The notes beneath the pieces were generated by a model. That model had not been told where the DNA came from, did not search any database, and was given only the letters and a program-made list of their open reading frames with translations. A stretch of 64,000 bases of DNA from Lamellibrachia columna (taxonomy: Eukaryota; Annelida; Polychaeta; Sabellida; Siboglinidae). The position numbers were made by a program, and so were the translations under genes. Position 1 is the stretch's first letter. Each line of letters begins with the position of its first letter. The stretch lies in contig OY759265.1 of the NCBI GenBank assembly GCA_963662155.1, positions 41,785,162 through 41,849,161 of the forward strand, in the 5' to 3' direction. Of this stretch, positions 11,404-21,565 are shown in pieces.

Positions 11404-11946
11404 TCATAGTCGTATATTATTGCCTGGGGTAGACCAGAATTTGTCTAGTTTGTTTTTAAATGAGTTAATTGATCTAGCTTGTATTACAGAGTTTGGGAGA
11501 CTATTCCATGGTTCAGCCACTCTAAGAGGGAATGCATTTTTTCTTAAATTAATTTTTGCTCTTTGGGTAAATATTTTAAGGGAGTGTCCTCTATTTCCTG
11601 ATCTTAGTGTCACATCCTCCCATTTCAGGAGGTTTGGTGCAGATTCATTATCGTATAGTTTGTGCATTATTTTATAGACTTCTATCATGTCTCCTCTTAG
11701 CCTTCGGTATGCTAATGTGGGTAGCTTCAGTAATTTTAGTCTTTCTATATATGACAAATCCCGCATACCAGGAAGTTGTTTTGTGGCCCTTCTTTGGACG
11801 TTTTCTATTGCTATTTTATGTTTTATCTTATATGGATACCATACTGCTACGGCATATTCTAGGTGAGATCTAACCATTGTCTTATATAGTGGCAAGAAAG
11901 TGTGTGTGTCTAGGAATTGGAAGGTTCTTCGGATTATTTTTGTCAT
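11404..11946 (-). pseudogene. CR1 family B ORF2: C-terminal domain
   Basis: The 180-codon frame contains VRSHLEYAVAVWYPYK, IENVQRRATKQLPGMRDLSY, LPTLAYRRLRGDMIEVYKI and LRVAEPWNSLPNSV, the ordered blocks of CR1 ORF2 C-termini, and ends in a natural stop. It is one frame away from the RT part (break near 11950-12095). The same blocks appear in family A (59.9-60.3 kb) with clear differences, so two CR1 families are present. Confidence 0.88.
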
Positions 11947-12098
11947 TTTGGTTTATTTACCACTTGGTTTATGTGATCATCAAATGACAATTTTGAATCG
12001 ATAATTACACCTAAGTCAGTTTGCTTATCTGTGGTGGCTAGTGAATGTTTAACATTATTACTTGTCATGAAATATTAATTTTCACCTATATTATTTTT

Positions 12099-12959
12099 TC
12101 AAATTTCCATGTGTTTACATTTGTCTGGGTGGAATTTTAATAACCATTTGTCGCTCCATTGTTCTAGGATACTTAAATCTTGTTGTAGTATATCCTGATC
12201 ATTTGTATTTGTTATGGCTCTAAATATCTTAATGTCATCAGTGAACAGAAATGTATTGGATTTAGTTAACTCTGGCAGGTCGTTTACGTATGGAACAAAC
12301 AATAAAGGTCCTAGGACAGATCCCTGCGGTATCCCTGATGTTACTTTGTGCCAGTTTGATTCTTTTCCATTTACTGCTACCTTTTGTCGTCTATTTGTGA
12401 TGAATGCCTCAATCCAGTTAACTAAATCATTCCTAATGTTAAAACTTTTTAATTTACTTATTAGTCTCGTATGTGGCACAGTATCAAAAGCCTTTTGAAA
12501 ATCCATATAAATAACATCTGTGTAATTACCCTTATCCATTTCTGAGGTCCATTCATCTAGTATTTTAATTAGTTGGAGAACTGTTGATCTGCCAGAGATA
12601 AAACCATATTGTTTTTGACTGAACAGACCATTGACTTTCATGTAACTGATGATGTGATTTCTAATAATTTATTCCATGCATTTACAAACTACGCTTGTTA
12701 GGCTTATTGGACGGTAATTCCAAGCTAATTTCTTATTTCCGTTTTTATGTATTGCTGATATTTTGGCATCCTTCCATTCATCAGGAATACTTGATGTTTT
12801 TATCGATGTTTCAAATATTTTTTGTGATGGGAGACAGATATTTTCTGACAACTCAGTTAGTAATCTGGCACCTATTTCATCAGGGCCAGGCGATTTGCTT
12901 ATATTAAGTTCTTTTAATGTTAGTAATATTATGTTTTCAGTTACTTTTAGCTCATCCAT
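12099..12959 (-). pseudogene. CR1 family B ORF2: reverse transcriptase domain, FTDD active site
   Basis: The RT reads LNISKSPGPDEIGARLL, AWNYRPISLTSVVCK, a break at about 12660, then [27 protein letters not shown] and FLFTDDIKIF. The usual FADD catalytic box has become FTDD (12233-12244), keeping both aspartates. A stop separates the KCME end of the first part from the second. The element could not make a complete enzyme. Confidence 0.88.
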
Positions 12960-13345
12960 CGCTAATTTATTGTTTACTTTGGGTGTAGTTGGGATAGACC
13001 CTGTCTGTTCAGTAGTGAATACACTGGAGAAGTAGTTGGCAAGAATATTTGCTTTTTCTTCATCTTCAGTTGTTGTTTGGGATTTCGGATTTGTGTGGTC
13101 TATATTCAGTTCCCCAATTCCTTGTTTAACTGTATTTTTTTATTTATAATAGTTCCAGAAGACTTCAGGGTTTTTCTTGGTTTGAGTGGCTAAATTTCGT
13201 TCAAACTCCTTTCGGAGCTTTCTGGTTAAAGCTCGGATTTTATTCCTGCTTTTACAATACTCTAAATATTTTGTCCTATCCCTTGTTTCAATGTATCTTG
13301 TCCATAGTCTATTTTTACATCTTATTAGTTTTCTGGTGTTTGCAT

Positions 13346-14205
13346 TCAGGGGGAAATTTCCATTTCTGTAATTTGAAAGTTCTTTTTGAGGTACGTATTT
13401 ATTATTAATTTTAGTACTGTTTTAAGGATTTCCCATTGGTTGTTAACGTTGTCTTTAAATTTATCTTCCCAATCTATATCTGAAAACTCTTTCCTCATTC
13501 CTTCATAGTTTGCCTTATTAAATAGCTTCCGTTTTTTAGTGTATATATTTTTTATAACTGCACAAAATATTGAATGTAATGACACAGTGGTCACTTTTAC
13601 CTAGAGGGCTGAGATACTCTATTTCCCCTATGTTGTCTTCTTTGTTTGATAAAATCAGATCTAAAATGTTTGTGTTAGTTGTGTCTCGTCCTCTAGTGGG
13701 ATTTAAGACATGTTGAAACATGAATGTGTCTCTAAGGCATTCTACAAATTAAACATTTAGGTTGCTGGGTTTAACTGATTTGGTCGTCCAATGTTTCCAG
13801 TTAATATCTGGGAGATTGAAATCTCCTGTAATTACAACGTGTGAATATTTAAGTCCTGATGTGGATCTAATCATATTTAGAAGTTCTGCGTTATTTTCTT
13901 CTGACCCCCCATCGCTCCTATATATGCATCCAAAGAGAAGTTTGGTTTTATTTTTAAGTTTAATTTCTATAAATAAGCATTGCTTGAAGGTTGAGACCAG
14001 GTTTATATTTTCTGCGTATGGGGAATTTAAGACGTATATTATAATACCCCTACCTTCATTATTTTCTATATTCTTGGAGAACAATGTATAGCCTTCTAAG
14101 GAAAATTCTGGTATGGTTACAGTGCATTTGGGTTTTTTGGGTTTTACCTCATTAATTGCTATTATGTGGGGTTTCAATTCTTTGTTCAAATTAATTTTGC
14201 TTGTT
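13346..14205 (-). pseudogene. CR1 family B ORF2: endonuclease domain
   Basis: MNKELKPHIIAINEVKPKK gives the (N)E active-site motif, VVITGDFNLPDINW gives the GDFN motif, and GKSDHCVITF gives the SDH motif of an APE-type endonuclease that nicks the target strand. The first two lie in one frame (14189-13749); the third is in another frame (13721-13536), and the linker to the RT in a third. All key residues visible are retained; only the reading frame is lost. Confidence 0.85.
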
Positions 14206-14314
14206 CCTTAGTTGGTCAGCATTGGTTAAAAACACAGAATGTTGCCTATGTCATTAAGATTATTTTTATTAACATTTGTTTTACCATCCGTCACTCTAGG
14301 TGGATGTGTAGTCT

Positions 14315-15210
14315 TTACTGGCTTTTCCTTATCTTTCTTATTTTTCTCTCCCATGGTGGACCCCTGACTCTGTACAGGTATTCCCCCGACTTGTCTGCAG
14401 CTTCCTGCCTCTTTGCTTCTTCATAGAGCTTTTTTGATTCCTCCCTTTCTTGTTTAGTTTTTTCATGATCAATTTTTATGTTTTTGAACTTGTAATTTTC
14501 TCTGATGTGATGGAACCTTCGAAGAAGGGTTAGTTTTTTGTCAATATGTGTTAGTGTGATTAGAACTGGTCTGGGACCGGTTGCATTTTCCTTGGCTTCC
14601 CCAAGCCTCCTCGTTTCTGTGACATCAGTGTCTGTGAAGTTATTGTTTATTTCTGTACACATTTCTAAAATTTGTTCTTTGTCATGTTGTTGTCTCGTAG
14701 TTTTTAATTGTGATGTAGATTCTAGTAAGTTGAAAATTATTACATTGTTGAGTCTTTTTTCTCTGTCTTTTGATTCCATGTTCTGTTCTTTTACCTGAAT
14801 TTGTACGACTTCCTTAACTTAATTTGGGCTGATGACTTTGCTTGGGTTTTTATCCAACTGAGCTTCTTTGATCATTTCGATGACTCTTGTTTCGTGCACT
14901 TTGGTTCTGATTTCTTTCTAGTTCAATGATTCTCTCTTCCACTTTCTTAAGGAACTTCTGGCACCTTTCTTAGCAGCTTTTTTCATTTTTCAAGTTTTTC
15001 ATTACTTTTGTGTCGCATGGACAGAACCAGTGAATTTGTGGTTTGTCCGTCATAATTTTATATTCTTTATCCGTTATTCCAACACATTCAATACAGTAAT
15101 GTTTATCACAGTACTCGCATTCCAACAATTTGTGGTTAGGTCCTTTGAAATTTTTTTTACACCCTGTGCATATACATACGTCATCATCATCAATCATCCA
15201 TACAGAGTCA
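14315..15210 (-). pseudogene. CR1 family B ORF1: PHD-like zinc finger and RNA-binding-like part
   Basis: The first part (15197-14970) reads CICTGCKKNF, then CEYCDKHYCIEC and a WFCPC end: a C4-H-C3-like arrangement as in the PHD fingers of many CR1 ORF1 proteins. A frameshifted lysine-rich stretch follows (14970-14780). The second part (14779-14315) has RLNNVIIFNL, VTETRRLG and RPVLITL, the signature of the RRM-like domain of LINE ORF1 proteins that bind template RNA. It ends in a charged helix. The protein would coat the LINE RNA; here it is split by frameshifts. Confidence 0.8.
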
Positions 15211-15290
15211 TTTTTACTTTTTGTCCTTGGTTTTTTTTTTACTTGCCATAACCTGGCTACTTTAGTTTTATTTATTTAATGTCTACTTTA

Positions 15291-15955
15291 AGACTGAGTT
15301 AGAGTAACTATTATTTATTGCATATATATATTTTTATAATATTATGTTGTGCAAGGGATCAAGGTAGTGCTGGGAGAAAGAGATTGAGTCTGGGGGGTAG
15401 ATTGGAGACTCAGTGGTTTATTTACAGAAACGAAGAGTGATACCCAGGGCGACTCTGGGTATATTGAGTTGCCTTGATGAAAGGGCCAAATTAGTATAAG
15501 GTCAAGAATTTGTGCAGGATGGTTGAAGAAGTGTATTTATGTCTAACTAATTTCTAGTGTTTTGTCTAACTAATGTTTATATCTAATTTCCTATGTCTAA
15601 GTTTTGTATGTCGATCGTTGCTTGGGGTTCTTTTTTCCTTTGTTTACTTTAATATGGCGGGAAAAATTCGATTTCAAAGTTAAAGTTATTTTGGGAATCC
15701 TAGAAGGTAGAAGTTATTTAATTTTTGGTACTGTTAACAGTATCTAGTTTGACTTGTGCTATAAGTTTAACTATTAGTTAAAGAATTTTGAATGGTTAGT
15801 TAAGATTAAGATTTTGAGCAGCTGTTACTACGTACGCTTGTGAACCGGAACCGGAAATCATCTTTATATTCTGTGAAATTTTCATTTCATTCTGCCCTTT
15901 ATCGGTTGCTTAATTCGTTCTCGATCAATATACTTGTTTTATAGTAGTAAAATGT
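15291..15955. other. No gene seen
   Basis: AT-rich sequence; a purine-rich patch near 15350-15420 is not repeated elsewhere in the window. Confidence 0.4.
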
Positions 15956-15959
15956 TGTA

Positions 15960-16175
15960 TACATTGTACACTGTGGTATACCATGGTTTACCTGTTTCAA
16001 AACAACATGGTATTTTACCATTGCTTCCCTGTTTCAAAGCACCATGGTTTCTATGGTATATCATGGTATTTTACCATGGTTTACCTGTTTCAAAACACCA
16101 TGGCATTTACCATGGTATATTTTCACAAAACACCATGGCATTTACCATGGTATATTTTCACAATTCCATGGGCCG
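15960..16175. repeat. CCATGG-rich degenerate tandem repeat
   Basis: Words such as accatggtat, catggtttacctgtttcaaa and caccatggcatttaccatgg recur six or more times with a loose spacing of about 38-50 bases. Most contain the self-complementary core CCATGG flanked by inverted taccatggta. The last two units (ttcacaaaacaccatgg) are near identical. Confidence 0.8.
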
Positions 16176-16330
16176 TGGACACTTGGTATTGTTAACTTAA
16201 TTGTTATGTTAATATTTCAGATGCTGTCTGAAACAATGAGGTGACAACAAATGGCACAACCATGAGCATGACATAAAGCGAGTCATCCAGGAATGGTTCC
16301 GAACTGCCTCTGTCTCTGATCGGGATAGTG

Positions 16331-16611
16331 GTAGGAAGCACCGAATGGACCGAACATAGGCTAAGCAGGATGTGGCAGGAGTAAACAATTGAAGTGAATG
16401 TTTTTGAGTACATTCATTTAAGTACAAGTAAGAGATGGTCAACGCTTATTTATTAAATATTATCGTATAATAAATTACACAAATCCACATACGATTACAT
16501 GTATCAACCTCAAAACATTTGTGATAAAATGTTAACAATATATGTATAAGATAATATGCTTGTATTGAAAGTAATGACATGGTGCTTTGGTGGCGTTGCA
16601 TTGATCAGTTT
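16331..16611 (+). repeat. 275-bp direct repeat, left copy
   Basis: From aggaagcaccgaatggac to gttgcattgatca the sequence is essentially identical to 20421-20695. The copies lie 4.09 kb apart in the same orientation and bracket the gene at 18.36-20.34 kb and the right end of the 7.27-kb element. Their identity points to a recent duplication or to terminal repeats of one element. Confidence 0.92.
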
Positions 16612-16928
16612 AAAAAAATTCAAAGAGCATCGTTTATTTAAAAGATGGAAAAATCATAGTAAAGTTATACTGTATAATCTGTATTCATAAATATACATTT
16701 GAACGGTTAACTGGCAGTTTAAGTTTGAATGTGCACATATATATTCATAGCAATGTCTAGGAAGGTTGCACAGTACATTGAAATTATATAGGTCGTTGTG
16801 TACATACTGAAGCCTTTCAAGAGAGTGAGTGTGGATTTTTACTGTGATTGGATTAGGGGTGTTATCTGCAATGTGATACTATCTGTAATGCGTTTGTTTG
16901 TCAGTTCAGTGTTTGTACTTTAAATGTG
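16612..16928. other. No gene seen
   Basis: AT-rich unique sequence with no supported feature. Confidence 0.4.
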
Positions 16929-17257
16929 GATGCTGATGTTGGCCCGATGGAAAAAACCTACATCGGCATGCAGGCGGATGCCGATGTTGGCCCGATAAGT
17001 TTGCCGCCCTTGGACCGATGTTGAGCCGACGGACAAAACTTACATCGGCCCGATGGACAAAACCTACATCAGCCCGCAGGCGGATGCCGATGTTGGCCCG
17101 ATGGAAAAAACTACATCGGCCCGCAGGCGGATGCCGATGTTGGCCCGATAAGTTTGCCGCCCTCGGACCGATGTTGAGCTGACGGACAAAACTTACATCA
17201 GCCCGCAGGCGGATGCCGATGTTGGACCGACTTTGCAGCCCTCGGCCCGCTGTAGGT
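16929..17257. repeat. GC-rich subterminal repeat (GATGCCGATGTTGGCCCGAT)
   Basis: The word gatgccgatgttggcccgat recurs at about 16929, 16977, 17087, 17131 and 17213 with acctacatcggcccgcaggcgg between. Spacing is irregular (about 44, 48, 82 and 110 bases), so it is a higher-order array with deletions. It forms the inside of the right end of the 7.27-kb element. Confidence 0.88.
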
Positions 17258-17270
17258 GTGCTGGCTGGGA

Positions 17271-17351
17271 AATAGTTGTACTCTGCCTACATAGACTCCA
17301 AATAGTTGTACTCTGCCTACATAAACTCCAAATAGTTGTACTCTGCCTACG
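17271..17351 (+). repeat. 30-bp tandem repeat, right part
   Basis: Nearly three units (aatagttgtactctgcctac, atagactcca). The first unit is cut where the element ends and its missing half is at 9991-10000. Confidence 0.92.
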
Positions 17352-18357
17352 GGTGGGAGTAAAGAACTGACTATTTCGTTTCTGAGAAAAATCACATGTG
17401 ATTTGGATGGGAGTGTAAATGACAGTGAACTCAACAGCTGATTCACTCTATATCTGTAGTGAGTGCATCACTCAGCGCTGTCACCCGGAGCCACTGACCA
17501 GGGCACCCCTGAAACACATTAGTGTAGACAGCCTGTGTTTGGGACTTTACAGGTCGTGGGAGGTTACCATGAATGACCCACCCTAGGGAAACTATGTGCA
17601 TGGCCCCTGTATTAGTTACAGGAGATGGTTGATTCACACCCTTGGAATTTTAAAACATCTACGCCTGAGCAACATAGTTTTGGTTATGTCTGTGTATCTA
17701 AATGATTATGATAATAGTTTCATGTAAGATCTAGTTGTATATACCAGTGTAAATGACATATATTACTAGTTGACACTATAATTATCTAAACTTGTAATCA
17801 AACTTGAGTAAGAAGACAGCTAGTGATCTGTCCAAGAAGCTTCCACAGAACTAAAGAACAAAGAACTCAATCTATGAACATCTGACTACCTGAGTCACTT
17901 ATTAGATGCAACGATCGAGGTATGTAGCTAACTGATGAATAACCAAAAATCACTTAGAATGTATTAGTATTACAAATGTATTGTTTTTCATTGTTATAAA
18001 CTTGATGTCAAGATCAATCTCAAAATGCAGCACGCCGTCATTTGTGATTTCCCAAATGTTATCCTTGTCAAATATAAGGCTAATCTACCAACTTAACACT
18101 GCGTAGATCTGAGACAGTTGTATCCAGTGACATTACTTATTTTGTGTAATCATCATCACTATAGCAAGGGGTGGTAGTAGTACTACACTACCCCTAGCAG
18201 CAACACTAATTAAGTTTCAACAGGGTTATCTGCCAGCTAGGGGTACTGTTGTACAACTGTCCATTTAGTAGGGGATTGGCCAACATATAACATCTGCCAT
18301 GACTTATCTTCTGTATCATTAGTTATAGAGGAAATTTGTTTGAGCAGGATATAGACG
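17352..18357. other. No coding feature seen; possible upstream region of the next gene
   Basis: No domain or clear exon was recognised. The last 60 bases before 18358 have no obvious TATA box at a standard distance. Confidence 0.4.
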
Positions 18358-20231
18358 ATGAGTGCCCATATGAAAAGAGCACGGAAACAGGATTACTGCA
18401 GAAGATGGATGTCGGAAAAGAGAAAAAAGTCCAAAATAGATGCAGATACACGTGAATTAATTGGAGACACTTCCAAAAATGAAACATCAGAAGATGTGAC
18501 AGAATTTCAAGAAAGCAATAATGACCAAGTTGAGCATGACACAAATGCTGAACATGACCACAGTGTTGAACATGACCACAGTGTTGAACATGACCACAGT
18601 GATGAACATGACCACAGTGATGAACATGACCACAGTGATGAACATGACCACAGTGATGAACATGACCACAGTGATGAACATGACCACAGTGATGAACATG
18701 TCCACAGTGATGAACATGACCACAGTGATGAACATGTCCACAGTGATGAACATGACCACAGTGTTAAACATGACCACAGTGATGAACATGACCACAGTGA
18801 TGAACATGACCACAGTGTTGAACATGACCACAGTGATGAACATGTCCACAGTGATGAACATGACCACAGTGATGAACATGACCACAGTGATGAACATGAC
18901 CACAGTGTTGAACATGACCACAGTGATGAACATGACCACAGTGATGAACATGACCACAGTGTTGAACATGACCACAGTGATGAACATGACCACAGTGATG
19001 AACATGACCACAGTGTTGAACATGACCACAGTGATGAACATGACCACAGAGTTTCTGCAAGTGCATACATATATACATATGTATGTGCGTGTGTGCGTGC
19101 ATGCATTAATGCAAACAACCTTGTAATATAGAAATGATCAAACTTTGTTTCTTTAAAATAGAGTTGTCATTTTATATAAAATATATATTTATTTTACACA
19201 GATTCAAATTCTTTCGTCACTAGAGGGTGCAAACCTTGCTAGATCCTGCAGGGCCATTATGCGGTCACTGATGACTCATGGCCTTATGAGTTTGTTCAGT
19301 GTTATGGGGCAAAAGGGAAAACTACACTTTCGAGACCATCTGCTGTGCAAAGTGGTCTCAAGTAAGTATATTTCCATTGACCTGTGTGCTTATTATATTA
19401 TCATGATCTTACTATAAGCAATAGTTGTTTATTGATTACTAAAAAAAAAAATTTCTAACAAATTGCCTTAACTTACAAAATCTTACTAAAATAAATAAAT
19501 ATAATACCTTTCAGAATCTATTATTCAAATCAACAGAGCTTGCATGACCTTCTCAGTCAATTCTTCAGCATCAAAATGCAAAGTTCTCTGATATCATGTG
19601 ACTTTGTTGGTAGTCATCACATGACAGCAGTTCATTGTGATGTTGAAGAAGTGACCGAGAGGGTCACAAACGCTCCGTCTAGCGTATCAGTAGACTCTGA
19701 AAGGTATCTCAACTTACTTTAAGTTTTGTACGTAATAATTTACATGCTGGTTAAAGAATATTTGTTTGTTTTCTAATGGTTGTCCATAGATTTGTCTGGA
19801 AAAAGCATCTTTTAAATGTGTTAGATATATATATATGTATATATATACACACACATATATATGTGTGTATATATATATATATTTATCCATATGTAAACGC
19901 TTTCATTCAGTCTCACTGTACAATTAATGTTTTACTTTTGTCTTATTTTATGACACAATTGAATACGTAGACAAAGTACTTGTGGCGTCCTCTGCATTGT
20001 GTGAATATGACCCGCACGTGAACTTGTGGCGTCCCTGGAATCTGTATTGGGAAAATGTGAACCCCCGTTGTGAAAAGCTGGCTATGGTCCTGTAGAAGAT
20101 AATGTATGTGTTTATGTCTCCAGAGGCAAGGGCTGCAAGGCAGGAAGAGGATGGCACCTGCAGGTGAGACTACCAGTAGTACTCAAGATAAAAGACCACG
20201 AGTAGATTCTTCTTCTGAGTCGGATGATTAA
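18358..20231 (+). CDS. Multi-exon gene with Asp/His-rich repeat and DUF4806-like segment (tentative model)
   Basis: Exon 1 (18358-19080) starts at ATG with a basic region (KRARKQDYCRRWMSEKRKKS) and an acidic stretch, then about 28 copies of a six-residue DEHDHS unit. A GT at 19081 leaves phase 0. Exon 2 (19202-19361, after a TTACACAG acceptor, before GTAAGT) reads GANLARSCRAIMRSLMTH and KLHFRDHLLCKVV, resembling the basic/GxKxxF core of DUF4806. A last exon (about 20115-20231) ends in KRPRVDSSSESDD, a nuclear-type acidic tail. A middle exon-like block (19515-19720) is open but not in the phase exon 2 needs, so the model is incomplete. Such genes often ride on DNA transposons; function unknown. 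Confidence 0.45.
18547..19050 (+). repeat. 18-bp coding minisatellite, about 28 units (GATGAACATGACCACAGT)
   Basis: Perfect 18-bp periodicity encodes (D/V)EHDHS in exon 1. Variants are confined to gat/gtt (Asp/Val), gac/gtc (Asp/Val in the second half) and one aaa. Because 18 is divisible by three, all six frames are nearly open, which explains the long antisense frames here. Confidence 0.96.
19202..19361 (+). CDS. Candidate exon 2, DUF4806-like core
   Basis: Bounded by TTTTACACAG and AGTAAGTATA, it is open only in the phase compatible with exon 1. The content LEGANLARSCRAIMRSL...MGQKGKLHFRDHLLCKVV has the spacing of conserved small/basic residues seen in DUF4806. The family match is by eye and needs a profile search. 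Confidence 0.5.
20115..20231 (+). CDS. Candidate 3'-terminal exon with NLS-like acidic tail
   Basis: After tttatgtctccag, one frame reads RKRMAPAGETTSSTQDKRPR then VDSSSESDD and a TAA at 20229-20231. Basic KRPR plus serine/acidic end is typical of nuclear proteins. The terminal exon call is supported by an AATAAA at about 20320, 90 bases downstream. Confidence 0.5.
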   Translation, partial: CLQRQGLQGRKRMAPAGETTSSTQDKRPRVDSSSESDD

Positions 20232-20317
20232 CTTATTTGTAATTCGATTTTAAGTGCAATGAGGAGTAATTAATTTTCTTTGTAATTCGATTTTGAACAT
20301 TGTAAATGTGTTAAATA

Positions 20318-20326
20318 TTATAATAA
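20318..20326 (+). terminator. Poly(A) signal for the 18.4-20.2 kb gene
   Basis: AATAAAA in ttataataaaacattatc lies about 90 bases past the stop codon. The 275-bp repeat starts 100 bases further on. Confidence 0.5.
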
Positions 20327-20420
20327 AACATTATCAACTTACACTGTTTTGATGTTTATGGACCTTTTGTCAAAACTGTTTTATGATTTTTTTATGTATG
20401 CTTTAATACATAAAAAATAA

Positions 20421-20695
20421 GGAAGCACCGAATGGACCGAACATAGGCTAAGCAGGATGTGGCAGGAGTAAACAATTGAAGTGAATGTTTTTGAGTACAT
20501 TCATTTAAGTACAAGTAAGAGATGGTCAACGCTTATTTATTAAATATTATCGTATAATAAATTACACAAATCCACATACGATTACATGTATCAACCTCAA
20601 AACATTTGTGATAAAATGTTAACAATATATGTATAAGATAATATGCTTGTATTGAAAGTAATGACATGGTGCTTTGGTGGCGTTGCATTGATCAA
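20421..20695 (+). repeat. 275-bp direct repeat, right copy
   Basis: Essentially identical to 16331-16611. Its right border runs directly into the palindrome at 20693. Confidence 0.92.
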
Positions 20696-20886
20696 TTTCC
20701 CTAAAATATGAAAATTTTTTGAAAATGTTAAAATTATATCAAAATATTGGAGCTTGAAAACGTTCTAAATACATGTTTTTAATGTATGCTTTAATACATT
20801 AAAAACATGTATTTAGAACGTTTTCAAACTCCAATATTTTGATATAATTTTAACATTTTCAAAAAATTTTCATATTTTAGGGAAAT
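20693..20886. repeat. Near-perfect palindrome, arms about 93 bp
   Basis: The left arm (from caatttccctaaaatatg to tgtttttaatgtatg, ending about 20787) is the reverse complement of the right arm (from about 20795 to agggaaatg at 20886). I find one substitution (gct against act). The loop is at most about 8 bases. Its arm sequence belongs to the satellite that follows, so it arose by inversion of one satellite end. Confidence 0.95.
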
Positions 20887-21563
20887 GTTTTTATGATGTT
20901 ATATATATGTTATAATAAAACATTTTTCAACAATGTTTTTACAATGTTTCCAAGAGTCAACATTTTGATATCATTATAACATTTTCATGATATTTTATGG
21001 AAATGTTTTTAGGATGTTATATATATGTTATAATAAAACATTTTTCAAAAACGTTTTTACAATGTTTCCAAGAGTCAACATTTTGATATCATTATAACAT
21101 ATTCAAAAACATTTTCATGATATTTTATGGAAATGTTTTTATGATGTTATATATATGTCATAATAAAACATTTTTCAAAAACGTTTTTACAATGTTTCCA
21201 AGAGTCAACATTTTGATATCATTATAACATTTTGTAAAACATTTTCATGATATTTTATGGAAATGTTTTTATGATGTTATATATATGTTATAATAAAAAA
21301 AAATTCAAAAACGTTTTTACAATGTTTCCAAGAGTTAACATTTTGATATCATTATAACATTTTCAAAAACATTTTCATGATGTTTTATGGAAATATTTTT
21401 ATGATGTTAGATATATGTTTTAATAAAACATTTTTTAATAACGTTTTTACAATGTTTCCAAGAGTCAACATTTTAACATCAATATAACATTTTCAAAAAC
21501 ATTTTTATAACATTTGAAGAAACATTTTTCTGATGTTTTTAAAACATTATTGTGTTTGCTGGG
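20887..21563 (-). repeat. AT-rich satellite, about 120-bp unit, ending TGTGTTTGCTGGG
   Basis: Units of the type gatatcattataacattttc / aaaaacattttcatgat / atgttatatatatgttataa recur five or six times with about 118-120-bp period. The array ends with ttattgtgtttgctggg, the inverted form of the start of the 8.3-9.85 kb array. Orientation and terminus mirror that array; unit length does not. Confidence 0.9.
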
Positions 21564-21565
21564 CA

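Larger units (their letters stand above)
11250..15290 (-). mobile_element. Near-full-length CR1-type LINE (family B)
   Basis: Reading on the minus strand: a PHD-type zinc-finger and coiled ORF1 (15197-14315), an AP-endonuclease (about 14200-13550), a long linker, the reverse transcriptase (12959-12099) and its C-terminal domain (11946-11404), then a short 3' UTR ending near 11250 in imperfect ATAAGGT repeats. This is the usual CR1 order. Frames are broken at several places, so the copy is dead but recent enough to read throughout. It sits inside the 7.27-kb bounded segment. Confidence 0.9.
10001..17271. mobile_element. 7.27-kb segment bounded by TTCCCAGCCAGCAC inverted ends
   Basis: The left end TTCCCAGCCAGCAC (10001-10014) is the exact reverse complement of the right end at 17258-17271, and both continue inward into CGGGCCGAGGGC-like sequence. 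Deleting the segment rejoins gactccaa and atagttgta into exactly the 30-bp unit that lies beside it, so the borders are well supported. Defining the ends one base shorter gives a possible 3-bp AAT duplication instead. No transposase was seen inside; the interior holds a full CR1 LINE, an inverted-repeat element and satellites, so this is a non-autonomous element enlarged by later insertions. Confidence 0.75.

Noticed and set aside
18487..19118. Long antisense and alternative frames over the 18-bp repeat
   Set aside because: Side effect of the 18-bp period; the plus frame with ATG, splice sites and flanking coding sequence is the only supported one.
16331..20695. LTRs of a retrotransposon
   Set aside because: The direct repeats lack TG...CA ends, a primer-binding site and any gag/pol between them.
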